From an uncultured Flavobacteriaceae bacterium (GTDB lineage Bacteria > Bacteroidota > Bacteroidia > Flavobacteriales > Flavobacteriaceae): DNA of 53,096 nt. The notes beneath the pieces were generated by a model. That model worked only from the letters and a program-made list of their open reading frames with translations. It did not search any database and was not told the origin of the DNA. Below, piece by piece: positions 8,780 to 17,629 of the stretch. The number at the start of each line of letters is the position of its first letter. The first letter of the stretch is position 1. The stretch lies in assembly GCA_905479095.1 (NCBI GenBank), contig CAJQLD010000010.1, positions 1-53,096 of the forward strand, in the 5' to 3' direction. The position numbers were made by a program, and so were the translations under genes.

Positions 8780-10324
8780 ATGAAAAAATATAAATATTTA
8801 AGTTTTTTGATTCTTGTGACACTTGTAGTATTTACAAGTTGTACAGATGAGTTCTTAGAGGTTGAGCCGCAAGGGGCTCCTACGGCAGCTTCTTTTTTCA
8901 AAACAGAAACGGACGTCACTAGAGCGACCAATGCACTCTATTTAATGAACGATTTTCAAGGCACTTATGGTAGGGGAATGTTTTTATATTCAATAATACC
9001 AAGTGATGATTTTGTAGTTGGAAAATCTAAATCACAAATAGAACAAATAAAAGACTTTGTGACTACCGGCTCTGGTTCTTATACAAGAGACATTTGGCCA
9101 AAACACTTTCAAGTGGTAAAAAGAGCGAATGATATTCTTAATAATGTCCCTGACATCGAAGGTGTTTCAGATGATGTAAAGAATTTTGCTTTAGGAAATG
9201 CATACTTCATGCGTGGATTAGCGTATTTTCAATTAAGTTTACTCTACGGAGATGATCGCGCAGGAATTCCCATCGTTGATGAAACGACCACGGATTTTTA
9301 TATTTCTCGACCAGAAAGCGTTACGGTTAGTTATGAGTATGCTGCTGAAAACTTCACCAAAGCCGCCGCATTACTACCTTTGTTTAGCGACCTTTCGCCT
9401 TCTGATTATGGGAAAGCCCATAAAAATGCGGCCTATGCTTATTTAGCAAAAACACATTTGCACAATGCCGAATTTGACAGTGCCTCTTGGCAGAAAGTAA
9501 TCGATGCTTGTAATGCTGTGACTGCCACCCAAGAAGTATTGGAACCTAATTTTAAAGACGTATTTAAAATCGATAATAATTGGGGAAATGAGTACATCTG
9601 GTCCATTCCAAGTAACACCACGGGAGGGAGTATTTTGCCAGGAGCGTCTTTAGAGAACAAGGGTTGGAGTAAATACAATGGTTGGGGCTATTTTGCACCA
9701 ACACTTGATTTATATGAATCGTATCAAGCTGGAGACTTAAGAAGAGATGCAACCTTATTGGTCTTTGGAGATGCGTTTGAATTTTTTGGAGAAACCAGAA
9801 GATATTGGTCTACTAAAAATTTAACTGGAATTCAACTTAAAAAATACATGGAGCCTTATAGCTATCCTAATGGAGAGCACCTGAATGGTAATGGCGATCA
9901 TCCAACAACCGATTTAAATGTCCCATTGATGCGATTGTCAGCGGTCTATTTGATGCGTGCAGAAGCTAAAATTGCGCTTGGTCAAAATGGAGATACGGAT
10001 TTGAATATTGTCAGAGAACGCGCAGGTCTTCCTGCAATTACAGCAGCAACGCTTGCCCATGTTAAATACGAGCGCAGAGCTGAATTTGCAGGTGAGCTTT
10101 TTGGTCGATTTGAAGACTTATGTCGTTGGGGTGATTCAGCAGAACTTAAGCAATCCCTTAGAGGGAGACAACATGACGATCAAGAAGATCCTGACTCAGG
10201 ATTTACAATATATGAAGTTTGGCCCGAACGAAGTAATTTTGATTTATTGAAACACCGTGTGTGGCCAATTCCTCCGAATGTTATTGATAGTAGCTTAGGT
10301 CTTATAAAACAAAATGAAAGATAA
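8780..10324 (+). CDS. SusD/RagB-family outer-membrane lipoprotein
   Basis: A 514-residue surface lipoprotein with lipobox 'VFTSC' (Cys21). It shows the SusD features: an N-terminal 'DEFLEVEPQG', TPR-like helices in the first two thirds ('GNAYFMRGLAYFQLSLLYGD'), and the C-terminal 'YERRAEFAGELFGRFEDLCRW' and 'WPIPPNVID' blocks. It forms the ligand-binding lid over the SusC barrel encoded immediately upstream (6 bp gap, one operon). A 12-bp-stem terminator follows. The ligand cannot be told from sequence; the downstream organophosphate-type permease suggests a phosphorylated compound, which is an inference from position only. Confidence 0.95.
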   Translation: MKKYKYLSFLILVTLVVFTSCTDEFLEVEPQGAPTAASFFKTETDVTRATNALYLMNDFQGTYGRGMFLYSIIPSDDFVVGKSKSQIEQIKDFVTTGSGSYTRDIWPKHFQVVKRANDILNNVPDIEGVSDDVKNFALGNAYFMRGLAYFQLSLLYGDDRAGIPIVDETTTDFYISRPESVTVSYEYAAENFTKAAALLPLFSDLSPSDYGKAHKNAAYAYLAKTHLHNAEFDSASWQKVIDACNAVTATQEVLEPNFKDVFKIDNNWGNEYIWSIPSNTTGGSILPGASLENKGWSKYNGWGYFAPTLDLYESYQAGDLRRDATLLVFGDAFEFFGETRRYWSTKNLTGIQLKKYMEPYSYPNGEHLNGNGDHPTTDLNVPLMRLSAVYLMRAEAKIALGQNGDTDLNIVRERAGLPAITAATLAHVKYERRAEFAGELFGRFEDLCRWGDSAELKQSLRGRQHDDQEDPDSGFTIYEVWPERSNFDLLKHRVWPIPPNVIDSSLGLIKQNER

Positions 10325-10375
10325 CCAAATAGGTCTTTTATCATGTTTTGAATTAGTCATCAATTCTTGATTTAG

Positions 10376-10407
10376 AAAGTGCATTCTGTTAAGAATGCAC
10401 TTTATTT
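10376..10407 (+). terminator. Terminator of the susCD operon
   Basis: A perfect 12-bp stem, AAAGTGCATTCT (10376-10387) and AGAATGCACTTT (10392-10403), with loop GTTA and a T-rich 3' flank. Confidence 0.85.
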
Positions 10408-10461
10408 TATGTTAAATAAAGATGATATCCCATAATCATTTTAAAATCTTTTAAAATCAAT

Positions 10462-11805
10462 ATGAATTTCGCCAAATTTCCTTCTATAATTCAAGTGCCC
10501 CCCTCAAAAGATAAAACCCCCGATGCGGTAGTTTCCAAAAAATATAAACATTGGAGATGGCGTATGTTCATTGGGATGTATATCGGGTACACCATTTTTT
10601 ACTTTACTAGAAAAAACATATCTCCAGCCTTGCCTTTAATTAGCGAGAAGTTAGATATTGACATCATTCAACTAGGGATATTAAGTAGTGTTTTTTATAT
10701 CGTGTATGGTATTGGAAAATTTATAAGTGGACTTTTTGCAGATCGAGCAAATATTAGAATGTTTATGGCAATCGGGCTTTTTTCAGCTTCGATCATTCAT
10801 TTGTTTATTGGATTCTTAGACAGTTTATATTTGATCGTTTTCTTTTGGGGGCTTAATGGAGCCTTTCAGTCTATGGGGTTTCCTCCAATTGCTAAAGGTC
10901 TTGTACATTGGTTTTCGCCAAGTGAAAGAGCAACAAAATGGACGATTCTTTCGTCTTCGCATACTGCAGGGACATTTGGAGTAGGACTCTTAGTTGCAGG
11001 GATTATCAATTTGTACAACAAAGGAATTGTAGGGTGGGAAGCGGTTTTTTATGTACCAGGAATCATAGGGTGTTTAACCGCCATATTTTTATTTATTACT
11101 TTACGAGATCGCCCCGTTTCATTAGGGTTACCAGAAATTGAAGATTATAAGAATGACAGGCCCATCGTTGAATTAATTGAAAAATCAAAATCACATTGGG
11201 AACTATTAAAAAAATACATCTTCACCAATAAGTACATTTGGCTTCTAAGTTTTGCCAATATGTTTATCTATATCATACGATTTGGCACCTTAGATTGGGC
11301 AACTATTTTTCTATATGATGTAAAAGGAATCGATCAAGTAAGCGTTGCTATATTTTGGACGCTCATGCCCTTGGCAGGGATTCCTGGAGGTATTGTCGCA
11401 GGGTATTTAGCCGATCGATTTTGGAACGGGAGATGTGTGCCAATCAATGTGATCTATCTTGTTTTATTAACATTCAGTATTGTTGGATTTTATTGGTATT
11501 CCGGTCCAGATAATATCATGGGAACAGGTGTGTTTCTATTGCTCATTGGGTTTTTAATAGATGGTCCTCAAAATTTAATTAGTGGTGTGCAAGCCTCAAG
11601 AGTTACGGTGAAGGAAGCCATTTCTGGGGCCTGTGGTATGACTGGTTTTTTCGGCTATGTCGGTGCTACTTTTTCGGGTATTGGACTCGCCTTTATTACT
11701 CAAAAATTTGGTTGGGGAGGCATGTACGGAGTCTGTGCATTATCCTCTGTTCTGTGTTTAGTTTTAGTGTTGATGACCTACAAAAAAGAGAAAGGACATT
11801 TGTAA
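10462..11805 (+). CDS. Major facilitator permease, organophosphate:phosphate antiporter (GlpT/UhpT) type
   Basis: A 447-residue inner-membrane protein with about 12 hydrophobic segments. The N-terminal 'YFTRKNISPALPLI' matches the segment of GlpT/UhpT that carries the phosphate-binding arginine in TM1, and 'GKFISGLFADR' is the loop 2-3 MFS motif. Family members exchange glycerol-3-phosphate or hexose phosphates for inorganic phosphate. It lies 137 bp after susD, beyond a terminator, so it is a separate transcript but probably part of the same uptake locus. Two tandem copies of a 10-bp sequence (TTTTAAAATC) lie immediately before its start. The exact substrate cannot be assigned. Confidence 0.88.
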   Translation: MNFAKFPSIIQVPPSKDKTPDAVVSKKYKHWRWRMFIGMYIGYTIFYFTRKNISPALPLISEKLDIDIIQLGILSSVFYIVYGIGKFISGLFADRANIRMFMAIGLFSASIIHLFIGFLDSLYLIVFFWGLNGAFQSMGFPPIAKGLVHWFSPSERATKWTILSSSHTAGTFGVGLLVAGIINLYNKGIVGWEAVFYVPGIIGCLTAIFLFITLRDRPVSLGLPEIEDYKNDRPIVELIEKSKSHWELLKKYIFTNKYIWLLSFANMFIYIIRFGTLDWATIFLYDVKGIDQVSVAIFWTLMPLAGIPGGIVAGYLADRFWNGRCVPINVIYLVLLTFSIVGFYWYSGPDNIMGTGVFLLLIGFLIDGPQNLISGVQASRVTVKEAISGACGMTGFFGYVGATFSGIGLAFITQKFGWGGMYGVCALSSVLCLVLVLMTYKKEKGHL

Positions 11806-11841
11806 TACCCATAGGGTCGGAAAATTTTTATAATCCTTCAT

Positions 11842-11903
11842 AGAGCCCTGCTATTTTTAGCGAGGCTTTTTTGGTTTCATTCGCGAAATCAACATTAATA
11901 GTG
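11842..11903 (+). repeat. Dispersed 61-bp element with terminator-like hairpin, copy 2
   Basis: The second copy of the element at 3249-3310. The hairpin arms AGCCCTGCT (11844-11852) and AGCGAGGCT (11859-11867) carry one mismatch and one G-T pair, so the stem is weaker than in copy 1, but the T run and the TTTCATTCGCGAAAT tail are preserved. It lies between the permease and dsbD genes. Confidence 0.75.
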
Positions 11904-11963
11904 ACTTATAGCAATACAATTTAATTTTTCATTAATTTGCAATCTTAATATGTGACTAAATCT

Positions 11964-13994
11964 ATGAAAAATTTTACACTACTTTTATTATTTTTAATCA
12001 GTTTTTCGGCATCCTCTCAGATTTTGAATCCCGTCAAATGGGAATTTGGTTCTGAAAAAATTACCGACACAGAGTATACCCTTATTTTTGTTGCTAAAAT
12101 TGACCCCCATTGGGCGCTTTATTCTCAATTTGTTGAAGAAGGTGGTCCCTTACCAACGCTTTTTTCATTTGAATCTTCCTCTAGTTTTGAGCTCATTGAA
12201 ACGGTGACGGAATCGGATGAAAATAAAGTCACTCAACACGATCCCGTATTTGAAATGGTGGTTTCAAAGTTTTATGATAAAGCGGTCTTTAAACAGCGTG
12301 TGCGTGTTAAATCATCGGCTTTTAGTATGCGTGGGAATATTGATTTCATGACCTGTGATGATTCAAAATGCACCTATAAACCCGATAATCCATTTGCCTT
12401 TGACTATACCGATCAAACAGGATTTGTGATTGTAGGTGGGACCCCGATGTCTGACTCTGATCTCTCTAAGAATGCCGACCAAACATTATATGGGATGGCG
12501 CCAGAATCTCTCTCAAAAGCGACCGTGAAGTGTAGTACTCAATTAAGTTCTTTATCTCAAGACATCAAGGCTTCCAACAATTCACTGTGGAAGATTTTTG
12601 GTTTAGGATTTCTAGGGGGTTTATTAGCCCTTTTAACCCCTTGTGTATTTCCAATGATCCCCTTAACGGTGAGTTTTTTCACCAAAAAAGGAGGCAATGC
12701 CAATGAAAAAGGCGGCGTTTCTAAAGCCATTTTATATGGGTTTTTCATTGTCTTGGTGTATGTGGTATTAAGTATTCCATTTCATCTGTTAGACTCTGTA
12801 AATCCCGATATTTTAAATGAAATCTCAACCAATGTTTGGTTGAATGTCATTTTCTTTGTCATATTTATATTTTTCGCATTTTCATTCTTTGGATATTACG
12901 AATTAACCCTACCATCAACCTGGACCAACTCGACCAGTAGGGGTGAAGGTATTGGCGGAATTTTAGGCGTCTTTTTTATGGCACTGACCTTATCGATCGT
13001 ATCCTTTTCTTGTACAGGCCCTATCCTTGGGTCACTACTTGCGGGCTCTCTTTCTGCAGATGGAGGTGCTTGGCAACTCACCACTGGAATGGGTGGTTTT
13101 GGAGTGGCTCTCGGCTTGCCTTTTGCATTGTTTGCCATGTTTCCAAACATGTTAAAAGCCCTCCCAAAATCAGGGGGATGGCTCAACACGACTAAAGTAG
13201 TTTTAGGGTTTTTAGAACTAGCCTTAGCCTTTAAATTTCTATCCAATGCCGATTTAGTGAAACATTGGGGAATCCTTAAAATTGAAGTCTTTTTAGGAAT
13301 CTGGATTCTTGTATTTGCAGGGCTGACCCTCTATGTGTTTGGAAAAATAAAATTCCCACATGATTCCCCGTTAAAAAAGCTGTCTTTTTTCAGAATCAGT
13401 TCTGGGTTGCTTGTTTTGGCATTTGTCATCTATTTAGGATCTGGTTTTAAAGTTAATAAAGAAACGCAAACATTCACACCCTTAACATTATTAAGTGGTT
13501 TGGCGCCGCCTGTGGGTTACAGTTTTTTATATCCAAATGACTGTCCAAATAACTTTGAATGTTTTAAAGATTTAAAAGAAGGGGTCGCGTATGCTAAAAA
13601 AGTTAACAAACCAATTTTACTCGATTTCACAGGGTACGCCTGTGTAAACTGCCGTAAAATGGAAGAACATATCTGGCCCAAAGCGTCCATCAAACCTTAT
13701 TTTGAAAACGACTATGTATTGATTTCTCTATATGTCGATGATAAAAAAGAATTGCCTGAAAATCAAAAGTTAACCGTGGAACGCCTAGGCGGTGGCGCTC
13801 GAGTATTAGAAAATTATGGACATAAATGGGCCCATTTTCAAACCCAATTTTTCAAGTCGAACTCCCAGCCCTTCTATGTGTTGTTGAGTCCCGATGCTAA
13901 AACGATTTTAAACAACCCTGTTGGCTACACGCCAGACGAAGCAGATTATAAAGCCTTTTTGGATTGCGGACTTGAAATTTTTGAAACCCCTTAA
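11964..13994 (+). CDS. dsbD: Thiol:disulfide interchange protein DsbD family
   Basis: A 676-residue inner-membrane protein passing reducing power from cytoplasmic thioredoxin to periplasmic proteins. It has a signal peptide (MKNFTLLLLFLISFSASSQ), an N-terminal periplasmic domain with C131/C136, a CcdA-like membrane domain with the conserved pair C227 in 'TPCVFPMIPL' and C350 in 'SCTGPILGSL', and a C-terminal thioredoxin domain with active site C560-V-N-C563. All three cysteine pairs needed for the electron relay are intact. The ATG at 11964 is chosen because it begins the signal peptide directly; an in-frame GTG lies 12 bases upstream. A role in cytochrome c or periplasmic disulfide maintenance is expected. 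Confidence 0.93.
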   Translation: MKNFTLLLLFLISFSASSQILNPVKWEFGSEKITDTEYTLIFVAKIDPHWALYSQFVEEGGPLPTLFSFESSSSFELIETVTESDENKVTQHDPVFEMVVSKFYDKAVFKQRVRVKSSAFSMRGNIDFMTCDDSKCTYKPDNPFAFDYTDQTGFVIVGGTPMSDSDLSKNADQTLYGMAPESLSKATVKCSTQLSSLSQDIKASNNSLWKIFGLGFLGGLLALLTPCVFPMIPLTVSFFTKKGGNANEKGGVSKAILYGFFIVLVYVVLSIPFHLLDSVNPDILNEISTNVWLNVIFFVIFIFFAFSFFGYYELTLPSTWTNSTSRGEGIGGILGVFFMALTLSIVSFSCTGPILGSLLAGSLSADGGAWQLTTGMGGFGVALGLPFALFAMFPNMLKALPKSGGWLNTTKVVLGFLELALAFKFLSNADLVKHWGILKIEVFLGIWILVFAGLTLYVFGKIKFPHDSPLKKLSFFRISSGLLVLAFVIYLGSGFKVNKETQTFTPLTLLSGLAPPVGYSFLYPNDCPNNFECFKDLKEGVAYAKKVNKPILLDFTGYACVNCRKMEEHIWPKASIKPYFENDYVLISLYVDDKKELPENQKLTVERLGGGARVLENYGHKWAHFQTQFFKSNSQPFYVLLSPDAKTILNNPVGYTPDEADYKAFLDCGLEIFETP

Positions 13995-14032
13995 CTTTCA
14001 TTCAGCCTGCCGCTATTACTAATTAATTTTAT

Positions 14033-14040
14033 TAACTTTG
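14033..14040 (+). promoter_or_regulatory. -7 box (TAACTTTG) before the HupE/UreJ gene
   Basis: An exact match to the Bacteroidota -7 element TAnnTTTG, 22 bp before the start codon at 14063. No clear -33 TTG is seen. Confidence 0.45.
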
Positions 14041-14062
14041 AAGTCAATATAACAACCAACCT

Positions 14063-14653
14063 ATGCTGGACAGCTTTTTGAAATTTTTAGAATTAGGACT
14101 TTACCATATTGTCAGCTTCAAAAGCTATGACCATATTTTGTTTTTAGTCGTACTTACTGTTCCTTATTTTTTTAGAGATTGGAAACGACTCTTATTATTA
14201 GTGTCATCGTTTACTCTTGGGCACACCCTTAGTTTGTTGTTAGGCGTGTATGATATTATAAATTTAAAAGCGAATGTGACCGAGTGGTTAATTCCTTTTA
14301 CGATTATTATTATGGCGATTTACAATGTGTTTACAGCAGGAAAATCTTCCAAATACGGCAATCCAGTAATCATATTTAGTTTGGTCTTATTTTTTGGATT
14401 CATTCACGGGTTAGGATTTGCCAATGCGTTTGAATCCTTGGTCAGCTCTAGTGAAAGTACCCTGTTGTCAATTTTAGAATTTGCGTTAGGAATTGAAGTT
14501 GGACAATTTGTAATTGTTTTTTGCATTTTGTTTTTAGGATTCTTAGGACAAACCATTTTTAGGTTTTCATTGAGAGATTGGGTCATGGTTATTTCTTCGG
14601 TCGTTATTGGGCTAATGCTCCCACTGATATTCAACAGTCCTCTATTTTCTTAA
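14063..14653 (+). CDS. HupE/UreJ-family membrane protein
   Basis: A 196-residue protein with six or seven hydrophobic segments. It carries the family features of an early histidine-rich turn ('GLYHIVSFKSYDHILFL'), 'TLGHTLSLLLG' and 'GFIHGLGFANAF', whose conserved His residues are thought to bind metal in HupE/UreJ nickel-type permeases. No hydrogenase or urease genes are nearby, so nickel transport is not supported by context. The flavobacterial branch is usually unassigned. It is read in the same direction as dsbD (68 bp gap) and the dCMP deaminase gene. Confidence 0.85.
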   Translation: MLDSFLKFLELGLYHIVSFKSYDHILFLVVLTVPYFFRDWKRLLLLVSSFTLGHTLSLLLGVYDIINLKANVTEWLIPFTIIIMAIYNVFTAGKSSKYGNPVIIFSLVLFFGFIHGLGFANAFESLVSSSESTLLSILEFALGIEVGQFVIVFCILFLGFLGQTIFRFSLRDWVMVISSVVIGLMLPLIFNSPLFS

Positions 14654-14713
14654 TTAATTGTAATTAAACATCGAGTCTTCTAGATCCTTAAAAAAATTAA
14701 ACACAACCCATTT

Positions 14714-15136
14714 ATGTCGACACAAAAGCAACTTAAATACGACAAAGCTTATCTAAAAATGGCTTTAGAATGGGGGAAATTATCGTTTTGTAAACGCAAA
14801 CAAGTTGGGGCGATCATTGTCAAAGATCGTATGATTATTTCAGATGGTTATAACGGAACTCCTACGGGTTTTGAAAATTTTTGTGAAGACGAAGAAGGGT
14901 ATACCAAATGGTATGTGTTACATGCCGAGGCTAATGCCATATTAAAAGTTGCATCCTCCACGCAATCGTGTTCAGGGGCCACCTTATATATTACTTTGTC
15001 GCCATGTCAGAGTTGTAGCAAACTGATTCATCAAGCAGGGATAACTAGAGTTGTTTATTGCGAAGCTTACAAAGACCTTTCTGGAGTTGAGTTTTTAGAA
15101 AAAGCCGGTATCCAAGTCGAATTACTAACGTTGTGA
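14714..15136 (+). CDS. Deoxycytidylate (dCMP) deaminase family protein
   Basis: A 140-residue zinc-dependent deaminase. The zinc-binding and proton-relay motif HAEANAI and the second motif PCQSCSKLI (two Cys ligands) are both present, after 'CKRKQVGAIIVKDR'. Length and motif spacing fit dCMP deaminase, which makes dUMP for thymidylate synthesis. An insertion between the first strand and HAE ('NFCEDEEGYTKWYVL') is typical of that family rather than of tadA, a separate copy of which lies at 34266. The start of the S41 protease gene follows 4 bp after the stop, so the two are co-transcribed. Confidence 0.88.
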   Translation: MSTQKQLKYDKAYLKMALEWGKLSFCKRKQVGAIIVKDRMIISDGYNGTPTGFENFCEDEEGYTKWYVLHAEANAILKVASSTQSCSGATLYITLSPCQSCSKLIHQAGITRVVYCEAYKDLSGVEFLEKAGIQVELLTL

Positions 15137-15140
15137 TTTC

Positions 15141-16739
15141 ATGTCATTAAACCCAAAACATCTTCCATTTTTGATCGGGCTCGTGCTGGCGTTGGGAATC
15201 TATATCGGGGATAAAGTAAGTGTCAATTCCTCCAATACATTCACAAGAACTAATACAAGTAAACAAAAACTAAACCGTCTTATTGATTATTTAGAATATG
15301 AGTATGTGGATCCAGTGGACACAGACAGTATTGTTGAAGGCGTGATCGACCAGGTTTTACAAAATCTCGATCCACACTCAACCTATATTCCAAAACAAGA
15401 TTTAGCTTCGGTCACAGAAAACATGAAAGGGGATTTTATTGGAATTGGCGTCAGTTTCTACAGGTATAAGGATACGATTGCCGTCATTCGTCCTATTGAA
15501 GGTGGGCCAAGTTTTCGTGCCGGAATTATGGCAAGCGACCGTATTTTAATGGCAGATAATGATACGATTCATGGTGTATTTTGGAGTCAAGACAAAGTAG
15601 TTCAGAAATTAAGAGGGAAAAAAAACTCAAAAGTTAGATTACAAATTAAGCGGGCAGGTGTCGATAGTTTATTAGATTTCGAAATCACTCGCGCGGAAGT
15701 CCCTATCAAAAGTGTAGCGTCATTTTATATGATGAGTTCAACGCTAGGATATATTAAAATTAATCGTTTTGCTGAAAGCACGTATTTAGAATTTGATGAC
15801 GCAGTCGAGGATTTAATAGCATCAGGCGCTACAAATTTAGTGTTAGACCTCCGCGATAATCCTGGGGGTTTTTTACAAATCGCCGAAAAAATCGCCGATG
15901 AATTTTTAGAAGATGGTAAACTCATCTTATTTACTAAGAACAAGACTAATCAGGTCAATGAAAGCTATGCGACAGGAGTGGGTCGTTTCGAACAAGCACC
16001 CGTGTATGTGTTAATCAATGAAAATTCTGCGTCTGCTAGTGAAATTATTGCAGGAGCACTACAAGACAACGATAAAGGGACTATTATTGGACGCCGTTCC
16101 TTTGGAAAAGGATTAGTTCAGCGGGAAATGGATATGGGCGATGGCAGTGCCATTCGACTGACTACTTCTAGATACTACACCCCTACAGGTCGTTCCATAC
16201 AGCGGTCCTATGCAAACGGCTCAGAAGCGTATTACAATTCCTACTATCAGCGCTTAGACATTAGTGGCGTAGATACGCTACACTCAGATACGACCCCAGA
16301 CAGTCTTAAGTTCACAACCCCTAAAGGAAAGATCGTGTATGGCGGCGGCGGTATTATTCCGGATATTTATGTGCCACAAAACAGCGACTTCAATAGTGAT
16401 CTTGTTGCGTTTTTAAGGGTTGCAGGCCTTATGGACTTTTTTGTTTTTGAACACTTAGATAAACAACGCTCACACTATGCGTCGTTTTCTGAATCTCAGT
16501 TTTTGAGTACGTTTGAAATTTCAGATTTAGTTTATCAGCAATTTGTAACGTATTTTATAGAGGCTTCAAAACTAGACGCTAAGGCTTTAAACGTTTATAA
16601 AAGCCCTATTAAAATGCTGTTGAAATCTGCATTTTCAAAACAACTTTTTGGAGATAATTCTGCGGCAAAAGTCGTGAGTCCTATTGATCCAATGCTAATC
16701 AAAGTGATGGATATAGAAGCAGCCCTAATACCAAATTAA
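15141..16739 (+). CDS. S41-family C-terminal processing protease (CtpA/Prc type)
   Basis: A 532-residue periplasmic serine protease with an N-terminal membrane anchor (residues about 9-24). A PDZ domain spans about 92-172 ('GIGVSFYRYKDTIAVIRPIEGG'), followed by the S41 catalytic core. The Ser/Lys dyad is visible as S298 in 'NSASASEI' and K323 in 'SFGKG', 25 residues apart as in E. coli Prc. A C-terminal helical extension of about 130 residues follows the core, as in Bacteroidota homologues. Such enzymes trim or degrade envelope proteins from their C-termini. Its TAA stop overlaps the stop of a convergent small gene. Confidence 0.94.
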   Translation: MSLNPKHLPFLIGLVLALGIYIGDKVSVNSSNTFTRTNTSKQKLNRLIDYLEYEYVDPVDTDSIVEGVIDQVLQNLDPHSTYIPKQDLASVTENMKGDFIGIGVSFYRYKDTIAVIRPIEGGPSFRAGIMASDRILMADNDTIHGVFWSQDKVVQKLRGKKNSKVRLQIKRAGVDSLLDFEITRAEVPIKSVASFYMMSSTLGYIKINRFAESTYLEFDDAVEDLIASGATNLVLDLRDNPGGFLQIAEKIADEFLEDGKLILFTKNKTNQVNESYATGVGRFEQAPVYVLINENSASASEIIAGALQDNDKGTIIGRRSFGKGLVQREMDMGDGSAIRLTTSRYYTPTGRSIQRSYANGSEAYYNSYYQRLDISGVDTLHSDTTPDSLKFTTPKGKIVYGGGGIIPDIYVPQNSDFNSDLVAFLRVAGLMDFFVFEHLDKQRSHYASFSESQFLSTFEISDLVYQQFVTYFIEASKLDAKALNVYKSPIKMLLKSAFSKQLFGDNSAAKVVSPIDPMLIKVMDIEAALIPN

Positions 16740-16939
16740 GATTTTTCTTTCACTGTGCGATCGATCTTTTTAACCACTCGAAGGATGGTTAAAATTAGAA
16801 TGGCACACCCTGCCGCTATTGCGGTGATGATGGCCGTATAGCTGTCGTTTTCAAAGGGCGTATCAAAATTAATTTTAGTGCAATTAAACACGATAATTCC
16901 AAGGGCTAAAACCGATAATAAATAAGTTAAGAATCGCAT
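16736..16939 (-). CDS. Small two-span membrane protein, unknown
   Basis: A 67-residue protein with hydrophobic segments at about 4-20 and 36-58, and a basic C-terminus 'RVVKKIDRTVKEKS'. It lies 2 bp downstream of the MarC gene, so the two are surely co-transcribed. Its stop shares bases with the stop of the S41 protease gene on the other strand (TTAA at 16736-16739). No function is recognisable. The operon linkage and membrane topology suggest a real gene rather than a chance frame. Confidence 0.7.
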   Translation of the reverse strand: MRFLTYLLSVLALGIIVFNCTKINFDTPFENDSYTAIITAIAAGCAILILTILRVVKKIDRTVKEKS

Positions 16940-16941
16940 AT

Positions 16942-17520
16942 TTATAATAAAAATTTAATATTAGAGGTGAATAATTTCACAGCGATTGCCAGGAGTACAA
17001 CTCCAAAGACTTTTCGGACAATATCAATTCCATTTTGACCAATAATACGCTCGATACGTGAGGAAGTTTTAAGGACTATAAAAATGACAATCACATTGAC
17101 AATTACAGCAATAATGATGTTTTCAGTGTGAAACTCAGATTTTAAGGAAAGGAGGGTCGTTAGACTTCCAGGGCCAGCAATTAACGGAAATGCCAATGGA
17201 AATATAGAGGCATTCATACTCGCCCCTTCTTCTTGTTTGTATAAAGTGATTCCTAAAATCATTTCGAGCGCAATAAAAAACAGAATAAACGCACCAGCCA
17301 CAGCAAAAGAATGCACATCAATACCAACAAGTTTGAGAATACTATCTCCAAGAAATAGAAATAGGATCATAATGATTCCCGCAATTACCGAAGCTTTTTC
17401 ACTTTGAATGTGTCCTGCTTTTTTACGTAAATCAATAATAATTGGAATGTTTCCTACGATGTCAATTACCGCAAAAAGGACCATAAATGCCGTTAAAATT
17501 TCTTTAAAATCCAAAGCCAT
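16942..17520 (-). CDS. MarC-family (UPF0056) integral membrane protein
   Basis: A 192-residue protein with six hydrophobic segments matching the MarC family. It begins 'FMVLFAVIDIVGNIPIII', has the mid-protein 'FPLAFPLIAGPGSLTTLL' block, and has a last helix pair including 'RKVFGVVLLAIAVKLF'. MarC proteins are inner-membrane proteins of unclear transport function; the old link to antibiotic resistance is not supported. The promoter region has TATAATTTG five bases before the ATG, a near match to the -7 box, so the mRNA may be leaderless. It is divergent from the DUF3109 gene. Confidence 0.9.
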   Translation of the reverse strand: MALDFKEILTAFMVLFAVIDIVGNIPIIIDLRKKAGHIQSEKASVIAGIIMILFLFLGDSILKLVGIDVHSFAVAGAFILFFIALEMILGITLYKQEEGASMNASIFPLAFPLIAGPGSLTTLLSLKSEFHTENIIIAVIVNVIVIFIVLKTSSRIERIIGQNGIDIVRKVFGVVLLAIAVKLFTSNIKFLL

Positions 17521-17617
17521 GATTACAAATTATATTTATGCAAAGGTGAAAAAAAAAATGATATTCACAAATTAATTTTGAGCGATTATTTGCGTTTAAA
17601 ATGTTCACAATTAACAG

Positions 17618-17625
17618 TATATTTG
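17618..17625 (+). promoter_or_regulatory. -7 box (TATATTTG) four bases before a start codon
   Basis: An exact TAnnTTTG match ending at 17625, with ATG at 17630. Transcription would start at or next to the start codon, predicting a leaderless mRNA for the DUF3109 gene. Confidence 0.5.
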
Positions 17626-17629
17626 CCAC

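Noticed and set aside
12896-13246. Minus-strand open frame of 116 codons
   Set aside because: It is antisense to the conserved membrane part of dsbD, and its composition is rich in Pro/Lys as expected for the complement of hydrophobic codons.
14063-14653. Nickel transporter for urease or hydrogenase
   Set aside because: HupE/UreJ similarity is clear, but no urease or hydrogenase genes are near, so substrate and role are left open.
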